Source of the DNA: Polytrichum commune
Taxonomy: Eukaryota; Streptophyta; Polytrichopsida; Polytrichales; Polytrichaceae
NCBI GenBank assembly: GCA_950295325.1
Contig: OX485807.1
Location: forward strand, 34,688,440-34,752,439
Direction: 5' to 3'
Length of the DNA: 64,000 nt
Every line of letters begins with the position of its first letter. Position 1 is the first letter of the stretch. The position numbers and the translations under genes were made by a program. A model generated the notes under the pieces. That model saw only the letters and a program-made list of their open reading frames with translations, was not told the origin of the DNA and did no database searches. Below are positions 42,996 through 54,942 of this stretch, piece after piece.

Positions 42996-45360
42996 ATGCC
43001 AGAACATGGAATGCAAGCGAGCAGTAGCATCGCACCACCACAGACGGATGAAGTCGTAAATGTGGAAATGGAGGCAGTCATGCGGAACACACGCGGATCT
43101 CACAGTGTGTTGCTGCATGGAATGCAGGTGCCAAGCACGAACAGGGCATGCAACGAAGCAGGGACGAGCAGGGACAGAGCAGGAGATGAGAATTGCAGGG
43201 CGGCGGTTGCGCATGTGGTTCTGAAGGAAGCAACAACGCACAATAGAGAACCCAAAGATCAGGGCAAGAGGACGGAGGTGGCACCAAAGGTAATAGCGTT
43301 GCGAGAGGGGGATGCCTTGCCTGAAGGGTACACTTATGCGGTACGTGCGGGAGCACAAATGGTGCCGGCAGGCACAACAGGAATGAACAAACGTGCAGAT
43401 GTGGTGGATCTTTGCACCCCTCCAAATCCACACAGGCAGGGGAACAACGGGGCTGCAGAGGCAGCGAGGACCGTAGCAGAGGCTGCGAAGACCGCGGCAG
43501 CTCAAAAAAGGTGCAGAACAAGGAAGACCAACAAGCAGGCAAATGCATCGTTTGCGCTGGAGATGAAGGAGTCCCTAACAAGCGGAAGGCCGCCCACAAT
43601 CACCGTGACCGAAACCGAGACACATTTGAAGTCACGATGGCACGCGGCAGCAAAGACAATTGCATACAAGCTAATGGAATTCAAGAAGGAGGGGTGGAAG
43701 GGGTACTCCATACATGAGAACGGATTGATACACCAAGAACTAAACGAACAATACAAGTTCGATCCGCCAGTGGATCCGAAACTTGTGGAGAAGTACCTGG
43801 CGGGGCATCTGCGCAGTTCGAGGGCAGTTTGGAAAGCACATTGGCAGAGGTATGGAGATTCGAAATGGCATCACAACTGTCCAGAGGACGCGTGGCAGAA
43901 ACTGATTGTGTGGTGGCCCACCGAAGCGTGCAAGGAGGCAGCAGCGGAAATGTTGGGGAGGCGGTTGCTCGTGCACAACAATAGCAATACGGGGCGGAAC
44001 ACGCTGGCAGACAAGATGGACGACGTGGTAAGTGTCAGCTATGGGATCATTGTCTGCATGCTATACGTGTTGCATATTTTGACAATAGGAAGTGAGTCAG
44101 CATGAACATTTGTGTTGTGCATGCGTTGTGTTGAGAAATGGAGATGCACGAATAATGGCATGCAACACATGCAATGTTCCTGCGTGCGTACGTGCTCACG
44201 AAGACAGCTTCTGCCAAAACACTGCACAACAACCATGGGAGGTGGAAGAGGCCCGCATCAAAGAGGCACTGGAAGAAAGCGAGGAATGCTCATCGTACGG
44301 GAGCGCCGACACAAGTGGAGAGTAGGCGATGCAAGCTCGCATGGCATACGCACAGGACGCAGTGTTCGACGCGACGAATGACACAAGCGGCAGAATGGAG
44401 GCTATGGGAGGCGCAAACGATGCGATAATGGCGAAGCTCGTGTCACTCGAGCAGCTTATGGCAACATTGCAGAACAACATGTCATGGGTGAGGGAGGACC
44501 TAGGGCTGGTGCACGGGGAAATGGAAAAGATAGCAGAGCATGTCAGTTCGTCAACGAACAACGCACCCAATGCTGATGATGCGCGGGAACGAGGGCCATT
44601 GGAGGCGACGACATGGTGCACGTGGACAGGGGAGGGCAACGCAACAGAACATGCAGATGTGGCAACAGTGAACAAAGACAAAGAAAAAAAAATGCACGCA
44701 CGGCAGGAAGAGGCAAACCCCGTGCATGTAGGGTACGCCGCAGCCACATCCATCATGCAGACGCAACATCCAGACATGGAGGAGGGGACGCACATAAACA
44801 TTGCAAACTTGGCGGACGATGGCGGCACATGCGATTGGTACAACGAACAGGACACATCGCCCGGAATGTGGTCGCCACCAGGGAAGCAAAGAAGAACAAA
44901 CGACGCAGAGGAGGCGGCAGAGGAGGAGACGCAACACATGGACATGGCAGCTGACTGCACGCAGGCAGGAGCACCGGAGGCAACTCTGTCATTATGGGCA
45001 GGGTTTGCAAGTGCAGTGAGGCAACTGCCTCGAAGCGTCGGCGACGGAGACGATGGGTGGGTGCAGGCCAGGAGAGGAAAAAATATTTGCACCGACATTG
45101 AAGCAATCACAGGACCGCAGACGAGGACCGCTGGAGCAACGGAACATGGAACTCTAAATTTAAATTTACCACCGGGGAGGCCCACAGGGGCAGATGCAAT
45201 GCGGGGGACGGGAGGTGGTGTAGGGAACAATGAGAGTGTTGCGAACATCGTTGGCACCAGCAGGGGATCGGAAAGAGGGACGGGACGAGGCATTGGACGC
45301 GTAAGGAGGCCACCAACAGTGGATCCACGGTACCACTCACAGGCAAACATTCGGACATAA
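42996..45360 (+). pseudogene. Transposase_24-like transposon gene with one in-frame stop
   Basis: Two exons, 42996-44027 and 44089-45360, join in phase 0 across a 61-bp GT-AG intron. They form a 767-codon frame broken only by TAG at 44323-44325. Exon 1 ends in a domain with VWKAHWQRYGDSKWHHNCP, then AWQKLIVWW, and a GRR...NNSNTGRNTLADK end. This pattern recalls the plant Transposase_24 (Ptta/En/Spm) family. Exon 2 opens with a Cys/His cluster (CCAC, then MACNTCNVPACVRAHEDSFC), then an acidic helix, the stop, a coiled-coil-like stretch (KLVSLEQLMATLQNNMSWV) and an RG-rich tail (GSERGTGRGIGRVRR). No DDE catalytic core is visible, so it may be the accessory, DNA-binding protein of a CACTA-type element. 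The stop may be mutational. Family call moderate. Confidence 0.6.
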
Positions 45361-45408
45361 ATCCCCCGCCGCACGTGTGCATTGGTATGTAACTGTGTTC
45401 ACGTGGAC
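45148..45408 (+). repeat. 261-bp direct repeat, copy 1
   Basis: Identical by eye to 46403-46663. Contains the last ~70 codons and stop of the Transposase_24-like gene plus about 48 bases of 3' DNA. Copy 1 is continuous with the gene on its left; the insert follows on the right. Confidence 0.9.
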
Positions 45409-46380
45409 TGTCGCAACCCTTGCTAGCCCTCCTTGACCATCTTGCCAATTTTTGTTTCTAGCAAAGGTTACGAGCGCTAACCATTCGCATTCCGCCATGC
45501 TAATGGATAGCTCCTCTTACCCCGGACCAATAGTTCATAGGAGGGAACCAACCCTCCTACTTTGCTTTCGGGACTCACCCCTTAATCGGTAACCCATTTC
45601 CCCAATGTGGACTTCCATCCATGGAAGTCCAATCCTATGTTGATCATCGCGTTGCCGGAGCAACACTACAACAACCCGAAGCATACTAGGCAACTATGGC
45701 CTCACAATAGGCCAAAGCCCATGGAGGCCTTGCCGTTCGGCCTCGGGTGGGTGAGGCCACACCACCTCACCCATATAAGCCTCCAGGACTTTACGCGGGG
45801 CCCCTACCCCACCGTCAACCAACCTCTTGTCTCTCTACCAAGAGTTGGGGCCAAGTGGACATTTTCCCTTAGCCGCTGGGCCTAGAAGCCCCCAGCAGCT
45901 TCAGACCATCATAACTTCCTTGTATGATGTCTAATTCCAGCAACCAACCACTCCATCTTCATCTACGCTTCACGTAGATGCCGATGGACTCCTCACTTGC
46001 CCCATTCAGGCAAGTGGTGAGGAAGTTATGCCTGTTTGAACCTTGGCAGTCCCGGGAATACTCCCAGGCACTGCTGTAGCAGGGCGCTGTCCCGGGACAG
46101 CGCCCCACTCAAATGGCCATAACTCCTAGCTCACACCTCGGATTGAGGTGTTCTTGAGCATTCTAGAATCACCACGCCATGAGCTACACATAGCTCATGG
46201 CCTTACCCTTGTGCCTCCTAGTCTTCGTGGATGGGAGGCGTTCCCAACGCCCGGGGACCTCACCCACACTAGGATCACTTGGGCCCTCTCACCAACGGCG
46301 CCACAAGTCCCGGGTGTCACTCCGGGGTCCCCCTTGTGCCCATGGTGTTTCGGGCACTCCTCATGGAGAGGTGCGCGACA
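45409..46380. mobile_element. Solo-LTR-like insert, ~972 bp
   Basis: Starts TGTCGCAACC and ends GCGACA, so it has the TG...CA borders with a short inverted repeat (TGTCGC/GCGACA) typical of retrotransposon LTRs. A TATA-like CATATAAG lies near 45774. There is no internal retroelement coding region. The flanks do not show a 5-bp duplication; instead they are the 261-bp direct repeats. It is followed by a 10-bp ladder (three GGGAACTCAT-like units, 46382-46410). Confidence 0.6.
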
Positions 46381-46402
46381 TGGGAACTCATGGGAACTCA
46401 TG

Positions 46403-46663
46403 GGAACTCTAAATTTAAATTTACCACCGGGGAGGCCCACAGGGGCAGATGCAATGCGGGGGACGGGAGGTGGTGTAGGGAACAATGAGAGTGTTGCGAA
46501 CATCGTTGGCACCAGCAGGGGATCGGAAAGAGGGACGGGACGAGGCATTGGACGCGTAAGGAGGCCACCAACAGTGGATCCACGGTACCACTCACAGGCA
46601 AACATTCGGACATAAATCCCCCGCCGCACGTGTGCATTGGTATGTAACTGTGTTCACGTGGAC
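46403..46663 (+). repeat. 261-bp direct repeat, copy 2
   Basis: Second identical copy, continuous on its right with the rest of the transposon (GGCCAACGAAATATTTG). The frame running from the insert into this copy is an accident of the junction. Confidence 0.9.
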
Positions 46664-46721
46664 GGCCAACGAAATATTTGACTGTTTGGGTTGTTGCTAA
46701 ATAAATGTATGGACGTAATGG

Positions 46722-47052
46722 ATGCAGAAGTTGGTGCGATGCGGGGCGCAGTGCTGGGTGTTGTATCCGGGCTGCGGAAGAAGACCTGTGGCGGAAGGCG
46801 TAGCAAGAAGTGCACCAACAGTAGCAGACAATGGGGGAAGCATAACGCAAACCCTGTTGATGGAATTGTGCGAGGATGGCAAACAATTGGTGAGGGTCAC
46901 GAAGGTGCACAAGAAGAACGTTCAACTCATGTACCCATAATTGGAGGAAGGCTTGCAGCACCTGGACGAGTACACAACTCCGCCTGCACCAAATAACACA
47001 TGGGTGACGTGGTCGACACGGTATCTCGTGGAGAAGGCAACCGACACATGAT
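46722..47052 (+). pseudogene. Second coding-like frame of the transposon block
   Basis: From ATG 46722 the frame encodes a Cys-containing start (VRCGAQCWVLYPGCG), then ITQTLLMELCEDGKQLVRV and KKNVQLMYP, followed by TAA at 46938-46940. It then continues in the same frame through EEGLQHLDEY and NNTWVTWSTRYLVEK to a TGA. The composition after the TAA stays coding-like, so the TAA is probably a nonsense change. No family recognised. It may be a separate gene or a downstream exon of the same transposon. Confidence 0.4.
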
Positions 47053-47838
47053 AGGCAGAAACATGGCCACATTGAAGCATAAGGCAGGGGGGGAAGGGCA
47101 GAGGGGAATGAACAATGTAAGAACACAATAGTGAAGGCATGCTTGATGTATTGCAAATAGACGCATGCAAGCGTGCTAGAAGTCTGCGGGCGCAGACGTT
47201 TTGCGGTGGCATGTGTGTTTGTTGTAGCACACGAACCATCGTTGCCACGAGTGCCAGCGAATTTACAAGTTTCTTGAACTCCGATGCTTATTGTAAATAT
47301 TCGATATATAAATATATTGTGTATACTGTACCTAAACATGCAATACACACATGGATTTGCAATGGTAATGCTATTTACAGTCTGTATACGGTGAATGCTG
47401 GAATATAACATTTATAAGAAACATTTGTATTCCGCACATACGAATACGGTCTGGGAAAACTACTGTACAATGACGCAGGTGAATACACATATAAAGCTTG
47501 ACATCAAGATATACTCCGTACATACGACAACCAACATCACAACGCATGCTGGCTGACATACGAATACTAAATGCATATAAAGTATGCATGCACATGCAAT
47601 AAATGCGGGGGGTCAACTGTGGTTCTTAAATACACGACACACTTGCAACACTCTGTGGACCAGAAAATTTGAACACATTTGGGCACCATGTTTGCTAATA
47701 ATAGCACAGTTCCAGAATGACACCGAGGCCACAGACGCTAGCGACACCTACGCACGATCCGACATGTGTGCTGCATTGTGCACAATGTCAGTGTACTGTG
47801 CATTTTTGTGTGCATTGGGACCATGTTTCCTTGTAGTG

Positions 47839-48233
47839 ATATATAAGCCATGGGTTGCACTAACTTACATTATTGAAGGAGACTTGTGAGAAGTTAATTA
47901 AGAGACTAGAGTAGTTTTCCTTCGCCAACAACTCCCATAACAAACCAAGCATTTTACCTTGATGGCACAATTAATCACTCCCAAGAACACTTTCATTCTA
48001 GAAACTGATTTCATGTCAGACTCTCTTCATGGCAATCGTTCGACTAGTAGATCGAGGGTGGCATATTGCATGTGCCACTTTAAGTTATGGTGGATATGAG
48101 AATCGAAGTTCCAGAATCTTTCGTGTCCAGAGCAAGCAGTGATTAATTAGTGGACTGTAATCAAATGTTTGGGACATGTGATTAATTAGTTGACTAATTG
48201 ATTAATGGAAATCGCTTAATTAATCTCAGTCCT
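47839..48233. other. Intergenic, no gene seen
   Basis: AT-rich sequence right of the transposon block. Nothing recognised. Confidence 0.4.
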
Positions 48234-48241
48234 GCAACAAC

Positions 48242-48587
48242 CAATGCTGGGCGTGTATTGAAATTGGCACCTAACCCCCCCCCCGCCGGTGACCGGGGTG
48301 GTTCTTTCGATTTATAACCGTGGTTCTCAAAATTTTCAATAACTAGATTTCATTTATAATTGTAGTTTTCAAAGACAATCAGAACCTAGTCAAATAATTT
48401 TTAAAAAAACCGTTGGTTCTCCATTGAAAATCATTGGATCTTTGATTTTTATTGAATAACCGGGACCAGAGGTTCTTTTATTGCAGAAACTCTCAAGACC
48501 CTAGAACCGAAGGTTCTTTGTTTCGAATTTATCTTCAAAAACAGGAACCGGAGGTTAGTAACAAACTCAAATACCCGCCCAACACTG
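48242..48587. mobile_element. hAT-type MITE, 346 bp (family H, copy 2)
   Basis: Ends CAATGCTGGGCGTGTATT and (right, reverse-complemented) CAGTGTTGGGCGGGTATT. Flanks GCAACAAC (48234-48241) and GTAACAAC (48588-48595) match at 7 of 8. Same family as 3154-3424. Non-coding. Confidence 0.8.
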
Positions 48588-49104
48588 GTAACAACCATTG
48601 CTTCCTATGCCTACCTATCTACCATGGGGATGACCCAAATTTATTTGTTGTATAGTGTAGACGGCCATTTCTTCATTGGTGATATTGCTCACAATCATCA
48701 ATCTTGGTGGTAATTTGTCCATCATTTTATGTTAGTTTATACTGGCACGTAGAGTGGAATATATGCTTGAGGATCTTCAACGTCCTTCACAATGAGTCGT
48801 TCCATCGATACTCCACCAAGCGATCTTGGACCCAACAGGGAAAAGAAAAAGAAAAAGAATGTTGGTGTTTATAATACACTGAAATGCGATGTTCATTCAC
48901 CATCCCCTACCCATGGTTGTATGGCCATGGGGAGGGCGGGGGTGGTTTAGTACCTATTTTCATGAGTGGACCGAGGGTTAACATTAATCTATATTGTTAG
49001 TGCCTTAGCGTGGTGTAGGAATAGGGAATTTATTTTAGTTCAGTGGGATTGGTATTTGTTTCTTCTCTAGTTTTTATTTATTGAGGATGATGTGTGTTAG
49101 GTAT

Positions 49105-52100
49105 TTAATTGCGATTTGTGAGAAATTTTCCATTAGTTTGTGAAATTTGGATATGAGGAGTTTTGGGAGAAGTTTGACGGTCGGTGTGTGTATGGCACCT
49201 CTGGTTTCGTGCCGTAATGATCATGGGTGGGATACTTGTCCATCCTTGTTGAAATTGGATTGGTTGTAGAATTGCGTTATTGTTGAGCTTGTGTGAAGTG
49301 GTTTCCATCGCGAATCTAACGTTGCAATAGGTGAATTCAAGTTTTTGTGTTTTGAGATTTGGGGTAAAGAGTGAAGGGGGTTTGGGCAGTTGGTGGGGCT
49401 CCTAGGACACATAGTATGTCCGGTCTAAGACATATGGATAGATAACACATGCCTAGGGTAACCATGATGGGATTGTATTCTATGGTGATTTGTTGTGAGT
49501 TTTTCCGGAATTCATTATTTTGAAGCATTTTGTGGTGGGGTGAGTTAATAGTGTGTTTGCGAAGGCATGCACTACTATATTGTGGTGTTTAGTTCTAAGA
49601 TTATTGATGTCTTTGTTTTTATAGCATGCGAGTAGGTGGAGGCATGTGTCATTTTGTTGGGATGTGCAAGGTTGCATGTTGGGGATATGTCTTGTTTAAG
49701 GACATGTTTCTTACGGTAGTTACCTAGATACCAACCAAACCTAACTTTGAGAGTTTGCATGATTTGTGCGTCCGTGGATCTAGGGAACACCCAGAATAGG
49801 TTGGACCATTGTGGGTGGATGCCTCTATTAGAGGAGTCACTTATCAATGGTTGGCATTGTGTTCTTAGCATGTGCGACAAGTTCATTTTTGTATTATTTT
49901 TCAATGTAAATCTTTAGGTTGTGGACTGAGCTATTATGTTGTATGGAGGTTGGGGGTATTGAAGGCGAGTATGGGGTTTGATGTCCAATAAGGTGGAAGA
50001 GGGTATTTGGAGCACATGGGGCCTCAACTCTTTGTTTGGCTAGTTTGTTCGCTTCATCATTACCAAGGATGTTGGTATGGGCTATGACTTTATGGATGTT
50101 GATGTTGTGGGGTGAATTGTTGATTGTATGTTTGAGGAGTTTGTCGGGGTGGTTATACTGAGATTAGGGACTTCCGATGTGGTTGAGGAGGAGGTATATA
50201 CTATTGAGGCTATTAATGAATATGTACATGTCGGTGGAGGGTCGGTGTTGAGTGTTTGAGTACGTTCCATGAAAAGTAGTAGTCGTATAATTTGGCACGG
50301 ACGATGTTTGAATAGCCTAGTAGTCAGGAAGAGATGTTGACTTGGAGTGCGCCGTTGAAGACCCTCAATCCTACAATATTCCCATTATTTTTGTTGAAGT
50401 TAGAATATTAGATTGTGTTGAGTTTAGAGCATTATGTTGCTCATAGTTATAGGATTGTGATTGTTAAAGGTATAAACATGAATTAGGTTTGAATAAATCC
50501 ATACGGTTTGTGGGAAGTGAGAGTTGAGATCCATATGCATTGTATGAACCAAGGAAGAAAAATGCAATAAAGAGCAAGTCGAGGGGTGGAGGTGACCATC
50601 TCAATCCAAGCACTATTCATATGCCTTTCTCTATGTATATTTGTTTGTGCAATCTGATCTCTAGTTTCATTGTGCTTTAATAACCTTCTCCATTGGGTGG
50701 TGTGAATGAGCCATCCGTGTAATAGGATTGAGTAGGTGGATGTCTTAGGTGAAGAATGTTGGTTATGGTTTGCGGAAGGAGGGGAGGAGTGTTATTGGAT
50801 GGGTGTAGGGGTTGTGGTGGTTGGGTTGTGTGCCATGTCTTGGGGATTTTGGTTGGTTGTGTGTGGATTGGTTAAAAGGGGGGGGGGGGGGCTAAGAGCT
50901 TGGTAGGTAGTGCAGGAGCTAAGAAGCGTGGAGGGGAGTTGTTGTAAGAATGTAGATACTTGTGGGGTGAGGAGGTTTTGGGAATTTATGAAATATAGAG
51001 GTTAGAAGAGGTTCTTTGTTGCTATAGCATGAGGGGAGGGTTGATGATTCATGATATTGCATTGTGAGTCGCAGGATGGTGGGGTATTGTAGAGGGTAGG
51101 TATGGTTAGTTGTCTAGTCGTTGTGGGTGATGGTGGTTATTGTGGTGGAGTTGTGGGTGGTGTGGGTTGCTAATTTTTCTCACTTTATGGTTTTCGGGAG
51201 GAGGGCTATGTCCATTAGATATATGTATCCATGACTTGCCCATTGAGTAGAGAAGGCGGGGCCCGATGATCCAAATACTATGTCTCAATCATGTGGAGAA
51301 TGGTATTGTGCGAGGGTCATGGAGCAAGAATGTGAGTAGAGAAATATGAATATGTTAGTTGGAAGGTTTGTATAAGGTTATCTAATATAGGTGATAGGAG
51401 AGTGTGATGGTTTTGTATAAGAGGGATGCTAGATGGTTCTTTTCTTGGTAGTACCAATAGATTTTATGTATTGGTTAATTTGGAGGAAAAATTATGTGGA
51501 GAACTTTTGGTAATAGGTGGAGAGAGATGATGATTAGCTGTGGGGGGAATATGATGAGTATCTCTTCTATAGCCACGCCAATCTTTGCATTGTGACGGAG
51601 GGTTGGAAGTTACCTTAGTTATCATGTATTTGGGTTTTTTTTTGGGGGGGGGGGGGGTTGTGTATTTGCATACAAGGTGATGTGGCTATGATGTCTTTGT
51701 TCATGTTACATTCTTGGACGTGGAGAATGAGGTGTGGAATGGATAGACTAGGGCAAACCGATTGTTGGTCATGTGATTGTTAGGTTATGGTTCTCAAGCA
51801 TTTTACTTTTTTATGGTTTTTTGTTTTATGTGTTGTGACATCTTCGTGACAAGAAGCAGGTTATGTTCGTAGAGGATGTTGCCAAGGTTTAGGAGGTATG
51901 TTTGGGAGATCCATTTTGAGTGGTTTTGTTGTAGAGATCATCAATGGCAATGGAATTTGTATGAGTGTTTTTGGGCTCCCCATTTGTCTTTTCTATAAGA
52001 GAGGGTGAATGTGGAGATGGATGAGAATAGGGAGTTGAGTAGTTGTGTAGGTGTAGGTTGTCTTGGGAGTGGAGTGGGTGTGTGTTGAAGGAAGGTGAGT

Positions 52101-52124
52101 GGTGGAAAGACGGCCGAGGCTTGT

Positions 52125-52155
<31 letters not shown>

Positions 52156-52468
52156 TTAATTCTTTTATTGTTATGGATTTTGTGTGGTATTTAATTTGGA
52201 ATTCTTTAAGGGTGAGAATGCAAGTATTGGTGTGATATTGGATTTGAGGAAGAACCATGATGTCAAATGATGCCAATCTATTAAGGAAGTTTTCCATGTT
52301 GGATCTTTGGTGGGGGGTGAGGGATGGGTAGATCATGCTTTTGTACCATTCTCCGTGGAGTAGTGATTTGTTGAGGGTGAAGGTGGTATCTATCAAGTCT
52401 ATGTGCATATGGAAATGCTTTTTTGAAGATTTGGACCCAACAAGAGGTATTATGAATGTTATAATCAA
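49105..52468 (-). pseudogene. Decayed LINE retrotransposon, RNase H and C-terminal parts
   Basis: Minus-strand frames spell a broken non-LTR retrotransposon ORF2. An RNase H-like segment includes IFINSLNSIYLLLNHIGSP (about 50240-50180), then HKVIAHTNILGNDEANKLAK (about 50100-50040). Downstream come KVRFGWYLGNYRKK, CNLAHPNKM, LHLLACYKNKDINNLRTKHH, LTHPTTKCFKIMNSGK and CLRPDILCVLGAP. A more 5' frame at 52124-52468 (FLNRLASFDIMVLPQ) likely belongs to it. Many frameshifts and stops; no reverse transcriptase motif could be read. The G/T-rich plus strand across 49-52.4 kb reflects its C/A-rich coding strand. A (GT) microsatellite (52128-52154) lies in the 5' part. Confidence 0.7.
52128..52154. repeat. 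(GT)n microsatellite
   Basis: Pure GT alternation of 27 bases. Confidence 0.9.
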
Positions 52469-52926
52469 CTAGGGCATTGTCGTGTTGGTTATTAGTGTGG
52501 GTAGAAAGCTTTTGGGTCTTCCTATATTTTAACTAGGATTTAAGTATATTTGGATTTATGCATGATTTTGGTACAATTCCAACTACCAAAATGACGTATA
52601 CTAGATCACAAAACTACACAACTATGGTGGTTGGCGAACATGGAATACATACATTTAGAATTGTGGTTGTTATGTTGTTGCTTTTGTTGTTGTCATTTGA
52701 TATTTTTTTCCCCACAAGTGCACATTCCTTATTATTTTTGGACAAGTGGTTTGTCCAAATATATTTAAATGCCAGTGTTTTGCACACTAGTTGAAATGTT
52801 GAGACCTTTGTGCACTCAAGTGAGTACTATGGACTTGATAATGTTCAAAGGAGTTAACTTACCATTGGTAAGGGACACAAAACTGTTACATCCATATGTT
52901 GCTTAGGCTTGTAAGTATGATTTCTA
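52469..52926. other. Intergenic, no gene seen
   Basis: A plus frame at 52558-52794 includes a hydrophobic stretch (VVVMLLLLLLSFDIFF) created by GTTGTT runs. No recognisable protein. Confidence 0.4.
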
Positions 52927-53127
52927 CACCGATATGTGCAATTAGGTTGCCTCCTTACCCATGCAGATTACCTTGAGTCAAAATCAGATCACAAAAACTC
53001 ATAACTTTGCTTCTTCATCCTCATAGCAACCAGATTAAAAATAATTATTACATTTTGTTGCTGTGGTGATAAATATTGTGGAATGTCGATAAGTGAGTGT
53101 GGGGCAACCTAATTGCACATATCAGTG
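52927..53127. mobile_element. TA-flanked MITE family E, copy 2
   Basis: 201 bp. Left end CACCGATATGTGCAATTAGG; right end reverse-complemented CACTGATATGTGCAATTAGG. TA flanks at 52925-52926 and 53128-53129. The best-preserved copy of this family. Confidence 0.85.
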
Positions 53128-53129
53128 TA

Positions 53130-54926
53130 CATTAATTTCGCCTGAGCTGACTGCTTACTTAAATGAGGATACATAGATGCTATCTGCAGCATAGGTAATT
53201 ATTGGTACCATTCCCCAAAATTCAAGCCCGAGTCTCAATACGGCTGATGTATTGCGGCGTGTGCAAACAATGCACTTGGGGCCAGCCTGGCAAACGCAAT
53301 AAAATCATGACAAATTGGTCACAGCAAAACCTGTTCTCTTAAGAGTTGGCATTCACATGCATGTATAGTTAATTAATGGAACACTTCGGTCCCAAGAAAA
53401 ATGGTTTGGTTATATTGCCATGTAGAAACAACCACGCTCTTTAATAGAGCTTCCACAAGGAAATGGAAACAATTCAGGTCAGATGAAGGTCCTCGCAGCA
53501 CTCACGCCTGCATTAAATTTTCACACACTAATCATTCGAGCCCTTGAATCTATGCGTTCTTCAATATCCTGCCCCCCCTTTGCCAAGAATAAAGTCCGTC
53601 TTCGTCCACTCTTTTGTTAATTACTTGGTACAGGATGCCACAGGTATATATGGAGGATAACCTACATAGTATACCAATCTGTGCGACGAGTGAACCATGA
53701 GTACAAGAATAAAGTCCATGTAGTAATGAATGTGGTAGTGAACACACATCTTCCCGGAATGAATAAGATATTCTGGGAAAAAGTATGAAGGATTGAAGGA
53801 ACAAACAGAAACCGGACGTAAAATAATCTACATACAGGAATGTGGCACTTTGGAATGTTCAAAATATGATGGTCTTATAGCCCACTCACACTTATTGATA
53901 TGGGCCACCAACCAATAGCTCTTACTAGCGCTTTTAACTCCAACTTGATCAGTGAGAGGCACTAGATGTAACTAGTGATAGTAGAAACCATTCATTGGTA
54001 GCCTGCACTAGTAAACATGTGTGGGTTGTTAATCTTAGTTCCTAAGCAACGTCGCCATGGAACATGGCATCTCTTTTATTTAGAATGGATGAAGGAGGAT
54101 GGGGCTTAGTGACGCTACGGTATTGGATGTGCCACCTGCGTGCCACGAAGAAGGCAGCCCAGTAAAACCTCAATTTGAATGGACTCATTTTCCTCGTTTC
54201 TCATCACTTTTCTTGTCCACAATCTAAATTATGATCTGATTGGGTGCTGACTAACCTGCTTTTGGAGCCCAACCCTCCACACCAAGAGAGCCCATGAAGG
54301 GATAAGATAAAAACGAAGAGATTCACTAGGAGACGTTAGAAAAGTCAAACAAGTTAGGGCAGTGTTGGTTGACCTGCCCGCATTTCCCTAAAAAAGTTCC
54401 ATGATGTTTGCAAAGCAGATTACCAGTCCCAGAAAAAGTGAAAGCGGTGAAGGCATTGATAGCTGGAGGTGGGAGGTAGAGCCTACCTAGGGAAGGGGGG
54501 AGGCGCTGCGATCCAACGCTCCTAATTCCTAGTTCCAAGCTGCTCCATGTTTGTAGATGCATGGATTCATTTATGGAGGTTATCTCATGTGAAGGTGATG
54601 ATAACAAAACCTACAGCTCTGCACAGCCAACCACATCTGAAGGTTGAGATATGGACACCAAGTTCAGATTCCGAGATGCACGACCACCATACAAGTCCCC
54701 CAAGTCCCACATGACACGCCATGTTTCACCAAATACGGTATTTGCAAATCTGTTGGCACGAGAGACTTATGTTGTGGTGACACAAAACATGCTGACTGGA
54801 CTAGGGATGCACTGAGTTGTCTGTGACAAAATAATGCAAACTGGTCTCGCATCACAACTTGTGAAAGGGTCACCCGGAAAAGTTTGAAGTCCCATTTTAG
54901 TCCAATAGAGTGCAAGCTGGAACTTT
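53130..54926. other. Intergenic, no gene seen
   Basis: Short frames on both strands at 53550-53862 and 54326-54915 show no recognisable domain. Possible host gene relics cannot be excluded. Confidence 0.4.
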
Positions 54927-54942
54927 GAAGTGGTCACCTGTT

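Larger units (their letters stand above)
40900..47838 (+). mobile_element. GC-richer transposon block, possible CACTA-type
   Basis: Composition changes sharply at both edges, and the block repeatedly uses TGTGCATTG/CAATGCACA motifs. It carries the Transposase_24-like gene at 42996-45360, a second coding-like frame at 46722-47052, and a solo-LTR-like insert. The right edge ends GTTTCCTTGTAGTG (47825-47838), whose complement begins CACTACAAGGAAAC, much like CACTA terminal repeats. I could not find a matching left terminus, so the superfamily and left boundary are uncertain. A frame at 40953-41172 ending at a GTAAGG donor may be an upstream exon. Confidence 0.5.

Noticed and set aside
42323-43041. 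Long frames on both strands (234 and 237 codons) upstream of the transposon gene
   Set aside because: They mirror each other on opposite strands in a GC-richer block, and neither shows a recognisable domain. A short upstream exon of the transposon gene remains possible.
44196-45374. Minus-strand frame of 392 codons
   Set aside because: It is the complement of the Transposase_24-like exon 2, with repetitive Ser/Pro/Cys content expected of an antisense shadow.
46148-46615. Frame running from the solo-LTR-like insert into the second 261-bp repeat
   Set aside because: An accidental fusion across the insertion junction; its C-terminus simply repeats that of the real gene.
45148-46663. TRIM-type retrotransposon with 261-bp terminal repeats
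   Set aside because: The repeats contain the host transposon's C-terminal codons and stop and are continuous with it on both sides; they do not begin TG and end CA.
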